Shown here: one piece after another, positions 1 to 7,358 of the stretch | How the letters are laid out: each line of letters starts with the position of its first letter | Numbering within the stretch: the first letter of the stretch is position 1 | NCBI RefSeq assembly: GCF_000284295.1 | Contig: NC_017093.1 | Location: 6,758,001 to 6,822,000 of the forward strand | DNA length: 64,000 nucleotides | Origin: Actinoplanes missouriensis 431 | GTDB lineage: Bacteria > Actinomycetota > Actinomycetes > Mycobacteriales > Micromonosporaceae | Direction: 5' to 3' | Translations under genes and position numbers: made by a program | Notes under the pieces: generated by a model | Database searches by the model: none | What the model was told of the DNA's origin: nothing | The model's input: the letters and a program-made list of their open reading frames with translations, nothing else

Positions 1-126
1 GATGTCCTCGTCCGGCTCGCTGCGGACCACGTGGTACGCGATCAGCTTCCCGAGCCGCCCCGGCACCCCCTCGACGACGCCGACGCCGCACCGCGTCAGC
101 CCCGGGTCGATGCCGAGAACCCGCAC
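1..126 (-). CDS. ruvC: Holliday junction endonuclease RuvC, N-terminal fragment
   Basis: Only the first 42 codons lie in the window; the gene runs off the left edge. The translation opens MRVLGIDPGLTRCGVGVVEG, the RuvC signature around the first catalytic Asp (D7) of the RNase H-like fold that cuts Holliday junctions with RuvAB. The GTG at 126-124 is preferred over the adjacent GTG at 129-127, because a GGGGGAGG ribosome site then sits about 6 nt upstream and the protein begins as the family does. ruvC usually follows yebC directly in actinobacteria. Here a plus-strand gene lies between them, so it probably has its own promoter. Confidence 0.93.
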   Translation of the reverse strand, partial: MRVLGIDPGLTRCGVGVVEGVPGRLGKLIAYHVVRSEPDEDI

Positions 127-235
127 CACGAACCTCCCCCTCGTACACGTGAGCGAACGTGTGTTCGACACCCTAGTACGCCACCGGGTTGCGCCCGCCG
201 CCGACACGCCTCGACGATGGATGGCGGGAGGTGCC

Positions 236-760
236 ATGTATCTCATCCCGCCGATGGACGACGAGCCGCCGCCGGAGTACGTCGCTTTCGTCACGCTGCG
301 CGGCGCCGAGCTGCGCGCCGATGCCGCACGCCTGGTGGGCGGCGACGCCGCGGCCGCCGAGCGGATCTATCTGCAGGCGCTCACCGAGACCGCCGGGCGA
401 TGGCGCCGGCTGCGCTGGTGGGGCCGCCTGACCGGAACCGACGCCACCGCCGGCTATGTCCGTAAATTTCTCGACAAAAGCACGGAACAATGGCGCGAAG
501 ATCAGATCTACGAAGTCCGAGTCATACCGATACATCAACAAAAACTCCGCGAGCAGCCGGCCACCCTCGCCCTCCGCAAAGCCGCCGTCCTCGACAGCAC
601 GGCCAGGACGTCGCTGGACGCCCTGGCCGATGCCGAGATCGCCTGGGTGCACGCCTGGCGCCGCAGTCAGTGGCACCACGTCGCGCGGGTGGTCGGCGGT
701 GGAGTGCTGCTGGTCGGCGGGATGATCCAGTACTTCAGCCACCTGAGCACCGGTTACTGA
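236..760 (+). CDS. Hypothetical protein with C-terminal membrane segment, weak sigma region 2-like pattern
   Basis: This 174-aa protein is of unknown function. ATG 236 is chosen because GGGAGG lies about 5 nt upstream. Residues about 35-85 (AERIYLQALTETAGRWRRL followed by GYVRKFL) faintly recall the helix spacing of ECF sigma region 2, but there is no region 4, so sigma activity is not claimed. Residues about 150-170 form one hydrophobic helix close to the C-terminus. The gene is plus-strand between two minus-strand genes, ruvC and yebC, and ends 6 nt before the yebC stop. Codons around 461-560 are unusually AT-rich (AAA, ATA, CAA, CAT) for this genome. Confidence 0.62.
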   Translation: MYLIPPMDDEPPPEYVAFVTLRGAELRADAARLVGGDAAAAERIYLQALTETAGRWRRLRWWGRLTGTDATAGYVRKFLDKSTEQWREDQIYEVRVIPIHQQKLREQPATLALRKAAVLDSTARTSLDALADAEIAWVHAWRRSQWHHVARVVGGGVLLVGGMIQYFSHLSTGY

Positions 761-766
761 GGGGGG

Positions 767-1522
767 TCACTCCTCGTCGAGCGCCGCGAGGATCTCGTCG
801 GAGATGTCGGCGTTCGCGAAGATGTTCTGCACGTCGTCGCAGTCCTCGAGGACGTCGATCAGCTTGAGCACCTTGCGGGCGGTGTCCTCGTCGACCGGCA
901 CCGTCATGGTCGGCATGAGCACCGACTCAGCCGAGTCGTAGTCGATCCCGGCCGCCTGCAGCGCGGTCCGCACCGCGACCAAGTCGGTCGGCTCGCTGAC
1001 CACCTCGAACGACTCGCCCAGGTCGTTGATCTCCTCGGCGCCCGCGTCGAGCACGGCGAGCATCACGTCGTCCTCGCTCAGCTCACCCTTGGGCACGATC
1101 ACGACGCCCTTGCGGTTGAACAGGTAGGACACGCTGCCCGCGTCCGCGAAGGTGCCGTTGTTGCGGGTCAGCCGGGTGCGCACCTCGGTGGCGGCACGGT
1201 TCCGGTTGTCGGTCAGGCACTCGATGAGCAGCGCCACGCCGTTCGGCCCGTACCCCTCGTACATGATCGTCTGCCAGTCGGCGCCACCGGCCTCCAGGCC
1301 GGAGCCGCGCTTGACCGCGTTGTCGATGTTGTTGTTCGGGACCGAACTCTTCTTCGCCTTCTGGATGGCGTCGTAGAGCGTGGGGTTACCGGCCGGGTCG
1401 CCGCCACCGGTCCGGGCCGCGACCTCGATGTTCTTGATGAGCTTCGCGAACATCTTGCCGCGCTTGGCGTCGATGACGGCTTTCTTGTGCTTCGTCGTCG
1501 CCCATTTGGAGTGGCCGGACAT
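767..1522 (-). CDS. yebC: YebC/PmpR family DNA-binding regulatory protein
   Basis: This 251-aa protein is full length for the YebC/TACO1 family. It starts with the hallmark MSGHSKWATTKHKKAVIDAKR and carries the NNNIDNAVKRG segment and the acidic C-terminal domain. Members act as transcriptional regulators or help ribosomes translate polyproline stretches; which applies here cannot be told from sequence. GGAGG sits 6 nt before ATG 1522. The gene lies 15 nt downstream of pdxT on the same strand, so the two probably share a transcript. It converges with the hypothetical gene ending at 760. Confidence 0.95.
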   Translation of the reverse strand: MSGHSKWATTKHKKAVIDAKRGKMFAKLIKNIEVAARTGGGDPAGNPTLYDAIQKAKKSSVPNNNIDNAVKRGSGLEAGGADWQTIMYEGYGPNGVALLIECLTDNRNRAATEVRTRLTRNNGTFADAGSVSYLFNRKGVVIVPKGELSEDDVMLAVLDAGAEEINDLGESFEVVSEPTDLVAVRTALQAAGIDYDSAESVLMPTMTVPVDEDTARKVLKLIDVLEDCDDVQNIFANADISDEILAALDEE

Positions 1523-1537
1523 GCGTAACCTCCGTGT

Positions 1538-2170
1538 CTACCGTGCGGGTGCGGCCTGGCGGACCATCTCGACGAAGTACCGGTGGACGCGAAGGTCGCC
1601 GGTGAGCTCCGGGTGGAAAGCCGTGGCAAGCAGGTTGCCCTGCCGAACGGCGACAATCCTACCGGCGGCGGGCCCGTCTGCTACGCGGCCCAGCACCCGC
1701 ACGTCTTCGCCCACCTCCTCGACCCAGGGCGCGCGGATGAAGATCGCGTGAAAATCACCGCCCTCGACGTCGTCGATGGTCACCGCGGCCTCGAACGAGT
1801 CGACCTGCCGGCCGAACGCGTTGCGCCGCACGGTCATGTCGATCCCCCGGAATGTCTCCTGGTCCGGCCGCCCGTCCAGCACGGTCGAGGCCAGCATGAT
1901 CATGCCGGCGCAGGATCCGTAGACCGGCATCCCGCCGGCGATGCGCTCCCGGATCGGGTCGAGCAGCCCGAAGGTGACGGCGAGGTTGCTGATCGCGGTC
2001 GACTCCCCGCCCGGGAGGACCAGGGCGTCGACGCCGTCCAGCTCCTCGGGACGGCGGATCGGCCGGGCCAGCACGTCCGACTCGGCCAGCGCGGCCAGAT
2101 GCTCACGCACATCGCCCTGCAGGGCAAGCACTCCGATGTTCACCGGGCCACTGTAAGCAGGCGCCTTCAT
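1538..2170 (-). CDS. pdxT: Pyridoxal 5'-phosphate synthase glutaminase subunit PdxT
   Basis: This is the class I glutamine amidotransferase that hydrolyses glutamine and channels ammonia to PdxS in the DXP-independent vitamin B6 pathway. The visible family features are NIGVLALQGDVREH at the start, the oxyanion strand PGGEST, the nucleophile Cys in GSCAGM, and the His-Glu pair in FHPELT. ATG 2170 has GGTGG 5 nt upstream. GTG 2143 would also give a normal family N-terminus but lacks a ribosome site. Its partner pdxS, normally upstream in the same operon, here points the opposite way from 2265. Confidence 0.95.
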   Translation of the reverse strand: MKAPAYSGPVNIGVLALQGDVREHLAALAESDVLARPIRRPEELDGVDALVLPGGESTAISNLAVTFGLLDPIRERIAGGMPVYGSCAGMIMLASTVLDGRPDQETFRGIDMTVRRNAFGRQVDSFEAAVTIDDVEGGDFHAIFIRAPWVEEVGEDVRVLGRVADGPAAGRIVAVRQGNLLATAFHPELTGDLRVHRYFVEMVRQAAPAR

Positions 2171-2264
2171 GCAGGCCACCAGCAGGGCGATTGGCTATCG
2201 GAACGGCCCTGAGCAGTTCATAGCATCGGCGATGACAGCGTCCGGAGCACGAGGAGCAGAGCCC

Positions 2265-3161
2265 ATGTCTGACAACCAGCCCACCGTCGGAACCGCCCGC
2301 GTCAAGCGCGGCATGGCGGAGATGCTCAAGGGCGGCGTGATCATGGACGTGGTCAACGCCGAGCAGGCGAAGATCGCCGAGGACGCCGGCGCGGTCGCCG
2401 TGATGGCCCTGGAACGCGTCCCGGCCGACATCCGGGCGCAGGGCGGCGTCTCCCGGATGTCCGACCCCGACATGATCGACGGCATCATCGACGCGGTCTC
2501 CATCCCGGTCATGGCGAAGGCCCGCATCGGCCACTTCGTCGAGGCCCAGGTGCTCCAGTCGCTCGGCGTCGACTACGTGGACGAGTCCGAGGTGCTCACC
2601 CCGGCCGACTTCGCCAACCACATCGACAAGTGGCAGTTCACCGTGCCGTTCGTCTGCGGCGCCACCAACCTCGGCGAGGCCCTCCGCCGCATCACCGAGG
2701 GCGCCGCCATGATCCGCAGCAAGGGCGAGGCCGGCACCGGCGACGTCTCCAACGCCACCACCCACATGCGGAAGATCCGCGCCGAGATCCGCCGCCTGCA
2801 GACCCTGCCCGAAGACGAGCTGTTCGTCGCCGCGAAGGAGCTCCAGGCGCCGTACGAGCTGGTCAAGGAGGTGGCCGAGGCCGGCAAGCTCCCGGTGGTC
2901 CTCTTCACCGCGGGCGGCATCGCCACCCCCGCCGACGCCGCGATGATGATGCAGCTCGGCGCCGAGGGCGTCTTCGTCGGCTCCGGCATCTTCAAATCCG
3001 GCAACCCGGCCCAGCGCGCCTCCGCCATCGTCAAGGCCACCACCTTCCACGACGACCCGGACGTCATCGCCAAGGTCTCCCGAGGCCTCGGCGAAGCCAT
3101 GGTCGGCATCAACGTCGACGACATCCCGGTCCCCCACCGCCTGGCCGACCGAGGCTGGTAA
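2265..3161 (+). CDS. pdxS: Pyridoxal 5'-phosphate synthase lyase subunit PdxS
   Basis: This 298-aa TIM-barrel synthase condenses ribose 5-phosphate, glyceraldehyde 3-phosphate and PdxT-derived ammonia into PLP. Recognisable segments are RVKRGMAEMLKGGVIMDV, ALERVPADIRAQGGVSRM, the lysine-bearing VMAKARIGHFVEAQ, the phosphate loop FTAGGIATPADAA, and VGSGIFKS. ATG 2265 follows GAGGAG by 8 nt. The gene is divergent from pdxT with 94 nt between the starts, so both promoters must lie there; no convincing -35/-10 pair was identified. Downstream lies an 830-nt repeat-rich region with no gene. Confidence 0.97.
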   Translation: MSDNQPTVGTARVKRGMAEMLKGGVIMDVVNAEQAKIAEDAGAVAVMALERVPADIRAQGGVSRMSDPDMIDGIIDAVSIPVMAKARIGHFVEAQVLQSLGVDYVDESEVLTPADFANHIDKWQFTVPFVCGATNLGEALRRITEGAAMIRSKGEAGTGDVSNATTHMRKIRAEIRRLQTLPEDELFVAAKELQAPYELVKEVAEAGKLPVVLFTAGGIATPADAAMMMQLGAEGVFVGSGIFKSGNPAQRASAIVKATTFHDDPDVIAKVSRGLGEAMVGINVDDIPVPHRLADRGW

Positions 3162-3223
3162 ACCCCCTTTCCCGGTACGCATCCGCCCAGTCCCCACAAG
3201 CACCCACCCCGCCCCACCCCCGC

Positions 3224-3278
3224 CGGGCGACTGACGTCCGCCGGGCCGGCGCTTCCCCCCGCCGGCCCCGGCGTCCCC
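3224..3278. repeat. Left arm of a 55-bp inverted repeat
   Basis: This segment matches the reverse complement of 3877-3931 at 53 of 55 positions. It starts cgggcgactgacgtccg and ends with a run of C. Weaker similarity seems to extend outward on both sides. It lies 62 nt after the pdxS stop. No transposase lies between the arms and no flanking target duplication was seen. Confidence 0.85.
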
Positions 3279-3372
3279 TACCGCCCCCCACTGCACCCGA
3301 GCCGCTCACCTCGCCACCCCGCCCCGCCAGCGCCGCCCCCGCCAGCGCCGCCCCCGCCGGCCCGTCCCAGTC

Positions 3373-3450
3373 GGCTGGCGCTCAGTGCTCTCCGCTGCCC
3401 GTTTTGTGAACACTGAGAGCCAGCCCGCCCCGCCCCTTCCAAGATCTGCG
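3373..3450 (+). repeat. 78-nt dispersed hairpin element, copy 1
   Basis: The element has a 15-nt left arm (3373-3387, ggctggcgctcagtg), a 23-nt loop containing gcccgttttgt, a 15-nt right arm (3411-3425, cactgagagccagcc; 14 of 15 pair) and a 25-nt tail ending ttccaagatctgcg. A second copy of exactly the same length and layout is at 16478-16555. Both are in repeat-rich intergenic DNA. A further tccaagatc motif follows at about 3512. The function is unknown. It could be a bidirectional terminator, a REP-like element or a protein-binding site. Confidence 0.8.
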
Positions 3451-3636
3451 GACATGATCGCCGCCCGCCCGGCGATCTCGGCGACTTCCGCGCACAGTCC
3501 CGAGCCACAACTCTCCAAGATCACGGATGAGGGCCGCACGAACGTGACGTCAATGGCACCTGATTGACACGCGGCGTGACCGACACACGGCGTAAACGGC
3601 GTGGGGCGTAACCGGCGTGCGACGGACCGGCGTGGG

Positions 3637-3855
3637 GCTGGACCGGTGGGGCGGCTGGACCGGTGGGGCGGCTGGACCGGTGGGGCGGCTGGACCGGTGG
3701 GGCGGCTGGACCGGTGGGGCGGCTGGACCGGTGGGGCGGCTGGACCGGTGGGGCGGCTGGACCGGCTCGGGCTGGACCGTCACGAGGGCTGGACCGTCAC
3801 GGGGGCGGGACCGTCACGGGAGCGGGACCGTCACGGGGGCGGGACCGGCGCGGGC
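3637..3855. repeat. 17-bp minisatellite array
   Basis: Seven exact head-to-tail copies of gctggaccggtggggcg occupy 3637-3755. Next come a shortened copy (3756-3770) and five diverged copies of the form gcKggaccgtcacgrgg (3771-3855). Similar degenerate units precede the array from about 3604. A 17-bp period is not a multiple of three and would shift frame every unit, so the array is not coding. The exact copies point to recent expansion or to slippage and recombination; copy number may vary between strains. Confidence 0.93.
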
Positions 3856-3876
3856 GGGACCGGCCACTGGGCGTGC

Positions 3877-3931
3877 GGGGACGCCGGGGCCGGCGGCGGG
3901 AAGCGCCGGCCCGGCGGACGCCAGTCGCCCG
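3877..3931. repeat. Right arm of a 55-bp inverted repeat
   Basis: This is the reverse complement of 3224-3278 with two mismatches. The two arms enclose about 600 nt that hold the 78-nt hairpin element and the 17-bp array. The stretch 3162-3991 as a whole shows no supportable gene. Confidence 0.85.
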
Positions 3932-3991
3932 GATGGGGCGGGACTGGGAGGGCGGCTTCTGGGCGGCGGGTCTCCCGCGTACCCCGGAAAG

Positions 3992-4543
3992 TCAGACGGC
4001 CTGGACCGGGAGCGGGGTTTCCGGTGGGGTGGTGGGGCCGGGGACCGTGAGCGGTGGCGGGAGGTCGGGCATCGTGGGTTCGACGATGTCGAAGTACTCC
4101 GGGCGGGCATGGCGCCGGGCCAGGCGGAGCAGCCGGACCAGTAGGCGGCGGCGGGCGCTCAGCGCGTCGCGGACCAGGTCGGTGTGCACCTGGCGGGCGA
4201 GGACGACACGGCGGCTGGTGGCGATGAGGGCGCGGACCGCGGGGTCGGAGGGGTCGAGGTCGACGGCTCGGAGCTGGCGGGTGAGGTCGTTCTCGGCGGA
4301 TTCGCGGTCGCCGGGTTCGGCGTCCAGGGCCAGCCGGGCGGCGGCGTAGAGCTCGACCCGGTCACCGTGTTCCGCCACCACGGCCGCGGCGGCTGCCCGG
4401 CGCACCAGGTGCGCGTCGAGGGCGCGCTCGGCGGACTGTGCCCGCGCGTGCAGGCGCTCCACCCGCTGAGCCGTCCAGCCGAGGTACGCCGAGAAGACCG
4501 TCGCCAGCACGACGACTCCCACCACCCACCACATGCCGGGCAT
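3992..4543 (-). CDS. LemA-like membrane-anchored hypothetical protein
   Basis: This 183-aa protein has an N-terminal transmembrane helix (residues about 5-22, WWVVGVVVLATVFSAYLGW), then an Arg/Ala-rich helical region (RVERLHARAQSAERALDAHLVRR) and a proline-rich C-terminal tail. The layout resembles LemA-type proteins, which have one membrane helix followed by a long helical bundle. The assignment rests on architecture only. ATG 4543 is used; ATG 4534 is an alternative, and neither has a good ribosome site. It lies 43 nt downstream of pimA on the same strand and may be the last gene of the pgsA-acyltransferase-pimA operon. Confidence 0.72.
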   Translation of the reverse strand: MPGMWWVVGVVVLATVFSAYLGWTAQRVERLHARAQSAERALDAHLVRRAAAAAVVAEHGDRVELYAAARLALDAEPGDRESAENDLTRQLRAVDLDPSDPAVRALIATSRRVVLARQVHTDLVRDALSARRRLLVRLLRLARRHARPEYFDIVEPTMPDLPPPLTVPGPTTPPETPLPVQAV

Positions 4544-4586
4544 CGTAGTGCCGGATTGTGTCGGACCGTTCGTCCCCCGACCGTGG

Positions 4587-5723
4587 TCAGGACCACTCGT
4601 CGTCGAAAACGCGACCGTCGGTGGCCTCGATCGCGGTCGCGTAGACCTCGAGGACCCGGTTGGCCACGCTCGGCCAGTCGAACGTCGCCACCGCGGTACG
4701 GGCGCATGAGGCCAGCTCAGCCCGCCGGCGGGGATCGTCGAGCAGGTCGCCGAGCAGTGTGGTGAGGGCCGCCGCGTCGCCGTTCGGGAACAGCGCGCCG
4801 GCCCGTCCGCCGTCGAGAACCCGACGGAACGCGTCGAGGTCGCTGGCCGCGATCGCCGCGCCGGCCGCCATCGCCTCGGTGAGGATCATGCCGAAGCTCT
4901 CGCCGCCGGTGTTCGGCGCCACGTAGATGTCGACGCTGCGCAGCATCCGGGCCTTGTCCTCCTCGGAGACCAGTCCGAGGAATTCGACCCTTTCATGCAA
5001 TTTGTCGGGAATGTCGGCGTAGAGTTCGTCCCGGTCGCCCGGACCCGCCACCAGCAGCCGCAGGTCCGGGCGCTGCTGCGCCAGCGTGACGAACGCGGTC
5101 CGCAGCAGCGGGAAGCCCTTGCGCGGCTCGGTGAAACGACCGAGAAAGCCCAGCGCTCCCCCGTCGCCGGGCCAACCCGGCAGCGGGGTCGCCGAGACGA
5201 ACTTCGCGACCGCCACCCCGTTCGGGATCTCCACCGCGCCGCCACCGAGGTGCTCCACCTGCACCTTGCGGGCCAGCTCGCTCACCGCGATCCGCGCGGT
5301 GATCTTCTCGATCACCGGCTGGAGGAGGGTCTGCAGCCCGGCCAGCGCCCGGGACCGGGTCATCGCGGTGTGGAAGGTGGCCACCACCGGCCCGCGGGCG
5401 GAGAGCACGGCGAGGAACGACAGGCTCGGCGAGAGCGGCTCGTGCACGTGCAGGACGTCGAACTCGCCGTTCTTGAGCCAGCGCCGCACCCGGGCCGTGG
5501 AGACCGGGCCGAACGCGATCCGGGCCACCGACCCGTTGTACGGCAGCGGCACCGCCCGCCCCGCCGAGACGACATAGGACGGCAGCTCGGCGTCGTCGTC
5601 CGCCGGCGCCAGCACGCTCACCTCGTGACCGAGGCCGATCAGCGCCTCGGCCAGGTCCATGATGTGGTTCTGCACTCCACCCGGGACGTCGAACGAGTAG
5701 GGCGAGACGATCCCGATCCGCAC
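4587..5723 (-). CDS. pimA: Phosphatidylinositol alpha-mannosyltransferase, PimA-type (GT4)
   Basis: This 378-aa GT-B glycosyltransferase is expected to transfer the first mannose from GDP-mannose to phosphatidylinositol at the cytoplasmic membrane face. The N-terminal domain opens MRIGIVSPYSFDVPGGVQNH (donor-side glycine loop) and has HVHEPLSPSLS. The C-terminal domain has FLGRFTEPRKGFPLL and the GT4 E-x7-E motif in GGESFGMILTEAMAAG. It starts with GTG 5723, 9 nt after the acyltransferase stop. The context pgsA-acyltransferase-pimA is the conserved PIM-synthesis operon, which supports PimA over other GT4 enzymes. Confidence 0.92.
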   Translation of the reverse strand: MRIGIVSPYSFDVPGGVQNHIMDLAEALIGLGHEVSVLAPADDDAELPSYVVSAGRAVPLPYNGSVARIAFGPVSTARVRRWLKNGEFDVLHVHEPLSPSLSFLAVLSARGPVVATFHTAMTRSRALAGLQTLLQPVIEKITARIAVSELARKVQVEHLGGGAVEIPNGVAVAKFVSATPLPGWPGDGGALGFLGRFTEPRKGFPLLRTAFVTLAQQRPDLRLLVAGPGDRDELYADIPDKLHERVEFLGLVSEEDKARMLRSVDIYVAPNTGGESFGMILTEAMAAGAAIAASDLDAFRRVLDGGRAGALFPNGDAAALTTLLGDLLDDPRRRAELASCARTAVATFDWPSVANRVLEVYATAIEATDGRVFDDEWS

Positions 5724-5732
5724 GCCGGCCCC

Positions 5733-6599
5733 CTAGACCCAGAGCTTCTGCAGCATGTGCCAGTCCTGCGGGTGCTCGGCGATACCGGCCGCGAAGGCGT
5801 CCGCGAGCTGCTGCGTGGTCTGCTTGACCCGCTGGTCGAGCGGCCCGTCGCCGGGCGGGGTGATCGGCCGCAGCCGGGCCTCCACGCGCTTCTCGGTGAA
5901 CCACAGGTCGACCGCGTAGATCGGCGCGCCGGACCGGATCGCCAGGATCGCCGGGCCGGCGGGCATCCGGGCCCGGCCGCCGAAGAACTCCACCTCGACG
6001 CCGCTGCGCGACAGGTCGCGGTCGGCCAGGAGAGGCACCACCCAGCCCTGCTTCAGGTGCTCACCCAGCACGTCGAGCGGCGGGCGCTCCCCACCGGTCA
6101 GCGGCAGGATCCGCATGCCGAGCCCTTCCCGGTACGCCAGGAACCGCTCATACACCGACTCCGGCTTGAGCCGCTCGGCCACCGTGATCATCTGCCAGCC
6201 GTGGGCCACCACCCAGCCGGCCGCCGCGTCCCAGTTCGCCACGTGCGGCAGGGCCAGCACCAGGCCGTTGCCCTCGGCGATCGCCTTCTTCATCACGGCG
6301 TAGGACTCGGGCTCCATGAAGAACCCGTCGAGGAACTGGCGGTGCGTCCGGCCGGGCAGCCGGAACGCCTCCATCCAGTACCGGGCGTACGAGCGCAGCC
6401 CGTCCCGCACCAGCGTGTCCGGCATGTCCGGCCCGGCGACGTGCCGCAGGTTCTCCCGTAGCCGCTGTGTGCCGCGCCCGTTCGCCTTCCAGGCCCGATC
6501 GGCGGCGGCCCGGAACACCGTCCGCGCCACCGGCTCGGGCATCAGGCGCACCAGCCGCCACCCCGCCGCGTAGCCGAGGTCCGTGAGCCGGTCCTTCAC
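5733..6599 (-). CDS. Phosphatidylinositol mannoside acyltransferase (PatA-like)
   Basis: This 288-aa member of the LpxL/HtrB-like acyltransferase family is expected to acylate the mannose of PIM1/PIM2 at the inner face of the membrane. The catalytic HxxxxD motif is HVANWD, followed by GWVVAHGWQMITVAERLKP, and a later segment PLLADRDLSRSGVEVEFFG fits the family. GTG 6599 overlaps the pgsA stop by 4 nt (GTGA), a sign of translational coupling. The order pgsA-acyltransferase-pimA matches the mycobacterial PIM operon. Confidence 0.9.
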   Translation of the reverse strand: MKDRLTDLGYAAGWRLVRLMPEPVARTVFRAAADRAWKANGRGTQRLRENLRHVAGPDMPDTLVRDGLRSYARYWMEAFRLPGRTHRQFLDGFFMEPESYAVMKKAIAEGNGLVLALPHVANWDAAAGWVVAHGWQMITVAERLKPESVYERFLAYREGLGMRILPLTGGERPPLDVLGEHLKQGWVVPLLADRDLSRSGVEVEFFGGRARMPAGPAILAIRSGAPIYAVDLWFTEKRVEARLRPITPPGDGPLDQRVKQTTQQLADAFAAGIAEHPQDWHMLQKLWV

Positions 6600-7216
6600 T
6601 CCGAAGCCTCGACGACGACGTCCGACTTGGCCGCCGCGACCAGCCGCTGGAAGACGGTGAAGAGCGAGAGCGCGGCGAGCACCCAGAGCGCGGCCGGCAG
6701 ACCCCAGTCCACGTCGGCGGCCCCGAGCAGGCCACCGACGCCGACGATCAGCAACCGCTCCAGGCGCTCGGCGATGCCGACGTCGGCGTTCAGCCCGAGG
6801 CTCTGCGCGCGGGCCTTGACGTAGGACACGACTCCCCCGGCCACCAGGGCGATCAGGGCGGCGACGACGCCCCAGTAGTCACCCTCGGTGGCGAGGTAGT
6901 AGGCGACCGCGCCGAAGACCGCGCCGTCGGCGAGCCGGTCCATCGAGGAGTCGAGCAGGGCGCCGAATTTTCCGGTTCCGCCCCGCATGCGGGCCATTGT
7001 GCCGTCGAGCGCATCAGTGAGCGCACAGGCGGTTACGATCACAGTGCCCCAGAAGAGGTGTCCCTGTGACCCGAAGTAGGAACCGATCAGCACGCCGACG
7101 GTTCCGGCGACGGTGACCGCGTTGGGCGTGACACCGATCCGGAGCAGGAAGCGAGCGACCGGGTTGACGCCGTACGCGACGGCGGCACGGGCCGTAGTTT
7201 GAACGATCTTTGCCAT
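6596..7216 (-). CDS. pgsA: Phosphatidylinositol phosphate synthase, CDP-alcohol phosphatidyltransferase
   Basis: This 206-aa integral membrane enzyme is predicted to join CDP-diacylglycerol and inositol 1-phosphate to make PI-phosphate, the base of PI and PIMs. The full CDP-alcohol signature D-x2-DG-x2-AR-x8-G-x3-D-x3-D is visible (DALDGTMAR, then GALLDSSMD). It has about six hydrophobic segments. ATG 7216 (MAKIVQTTARA) is the family-like start. It is the first gene of the PIM operon. The 142 nt to the divergent EF-G-like gene must hold promoters for both. Confidence 0.92.
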   Translation of the reverse strand: MAKIVQTTARAAVAYGVNPVARFLLRIGVTPNAVTVAGTVGVLIGSYFGSQGHLFWGTVIVTACALTDALDGTMARMRGGTGKFGALLDSSMDRLADGAVFGAVAYYLATEGDYWGVVAALIALVAGGVVSYVKARAQSLGLNADVGIAERLERLLIVGVGGLLGAADVDWGLPAALWVLAALSLFTVFQRLVAAAKSDVVVEASE

Positions 7217-7358
7217 GGCCGTCCCACCATATCGGCTCACCCCCGCATCGGCCGGATCGTCACCATCCGGAACAGTGGTGCTTGCGACCGATATCGCCCC
7301 GGGTGTGGGATTCATAGAACAGCGGCGTAACAAAACTGAAACGACGGGAGCGCTCGGC

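Noticed and set aside
3224..3931. Insertion sequence bounded by the 55-bp inverted repeats
   Set aside because: No transposase-like frame lies between the arms and no target-site duplication flanks them. Kept only as an inverted repeat.
3601..4349. Gly/Trp-rich open frames running through the 17-bp array
   Set aside because: The 17-bp period shifts frame, so all three frames look similar and open. There is no ribosome site, and the real minus-strand gene starts at 4543.
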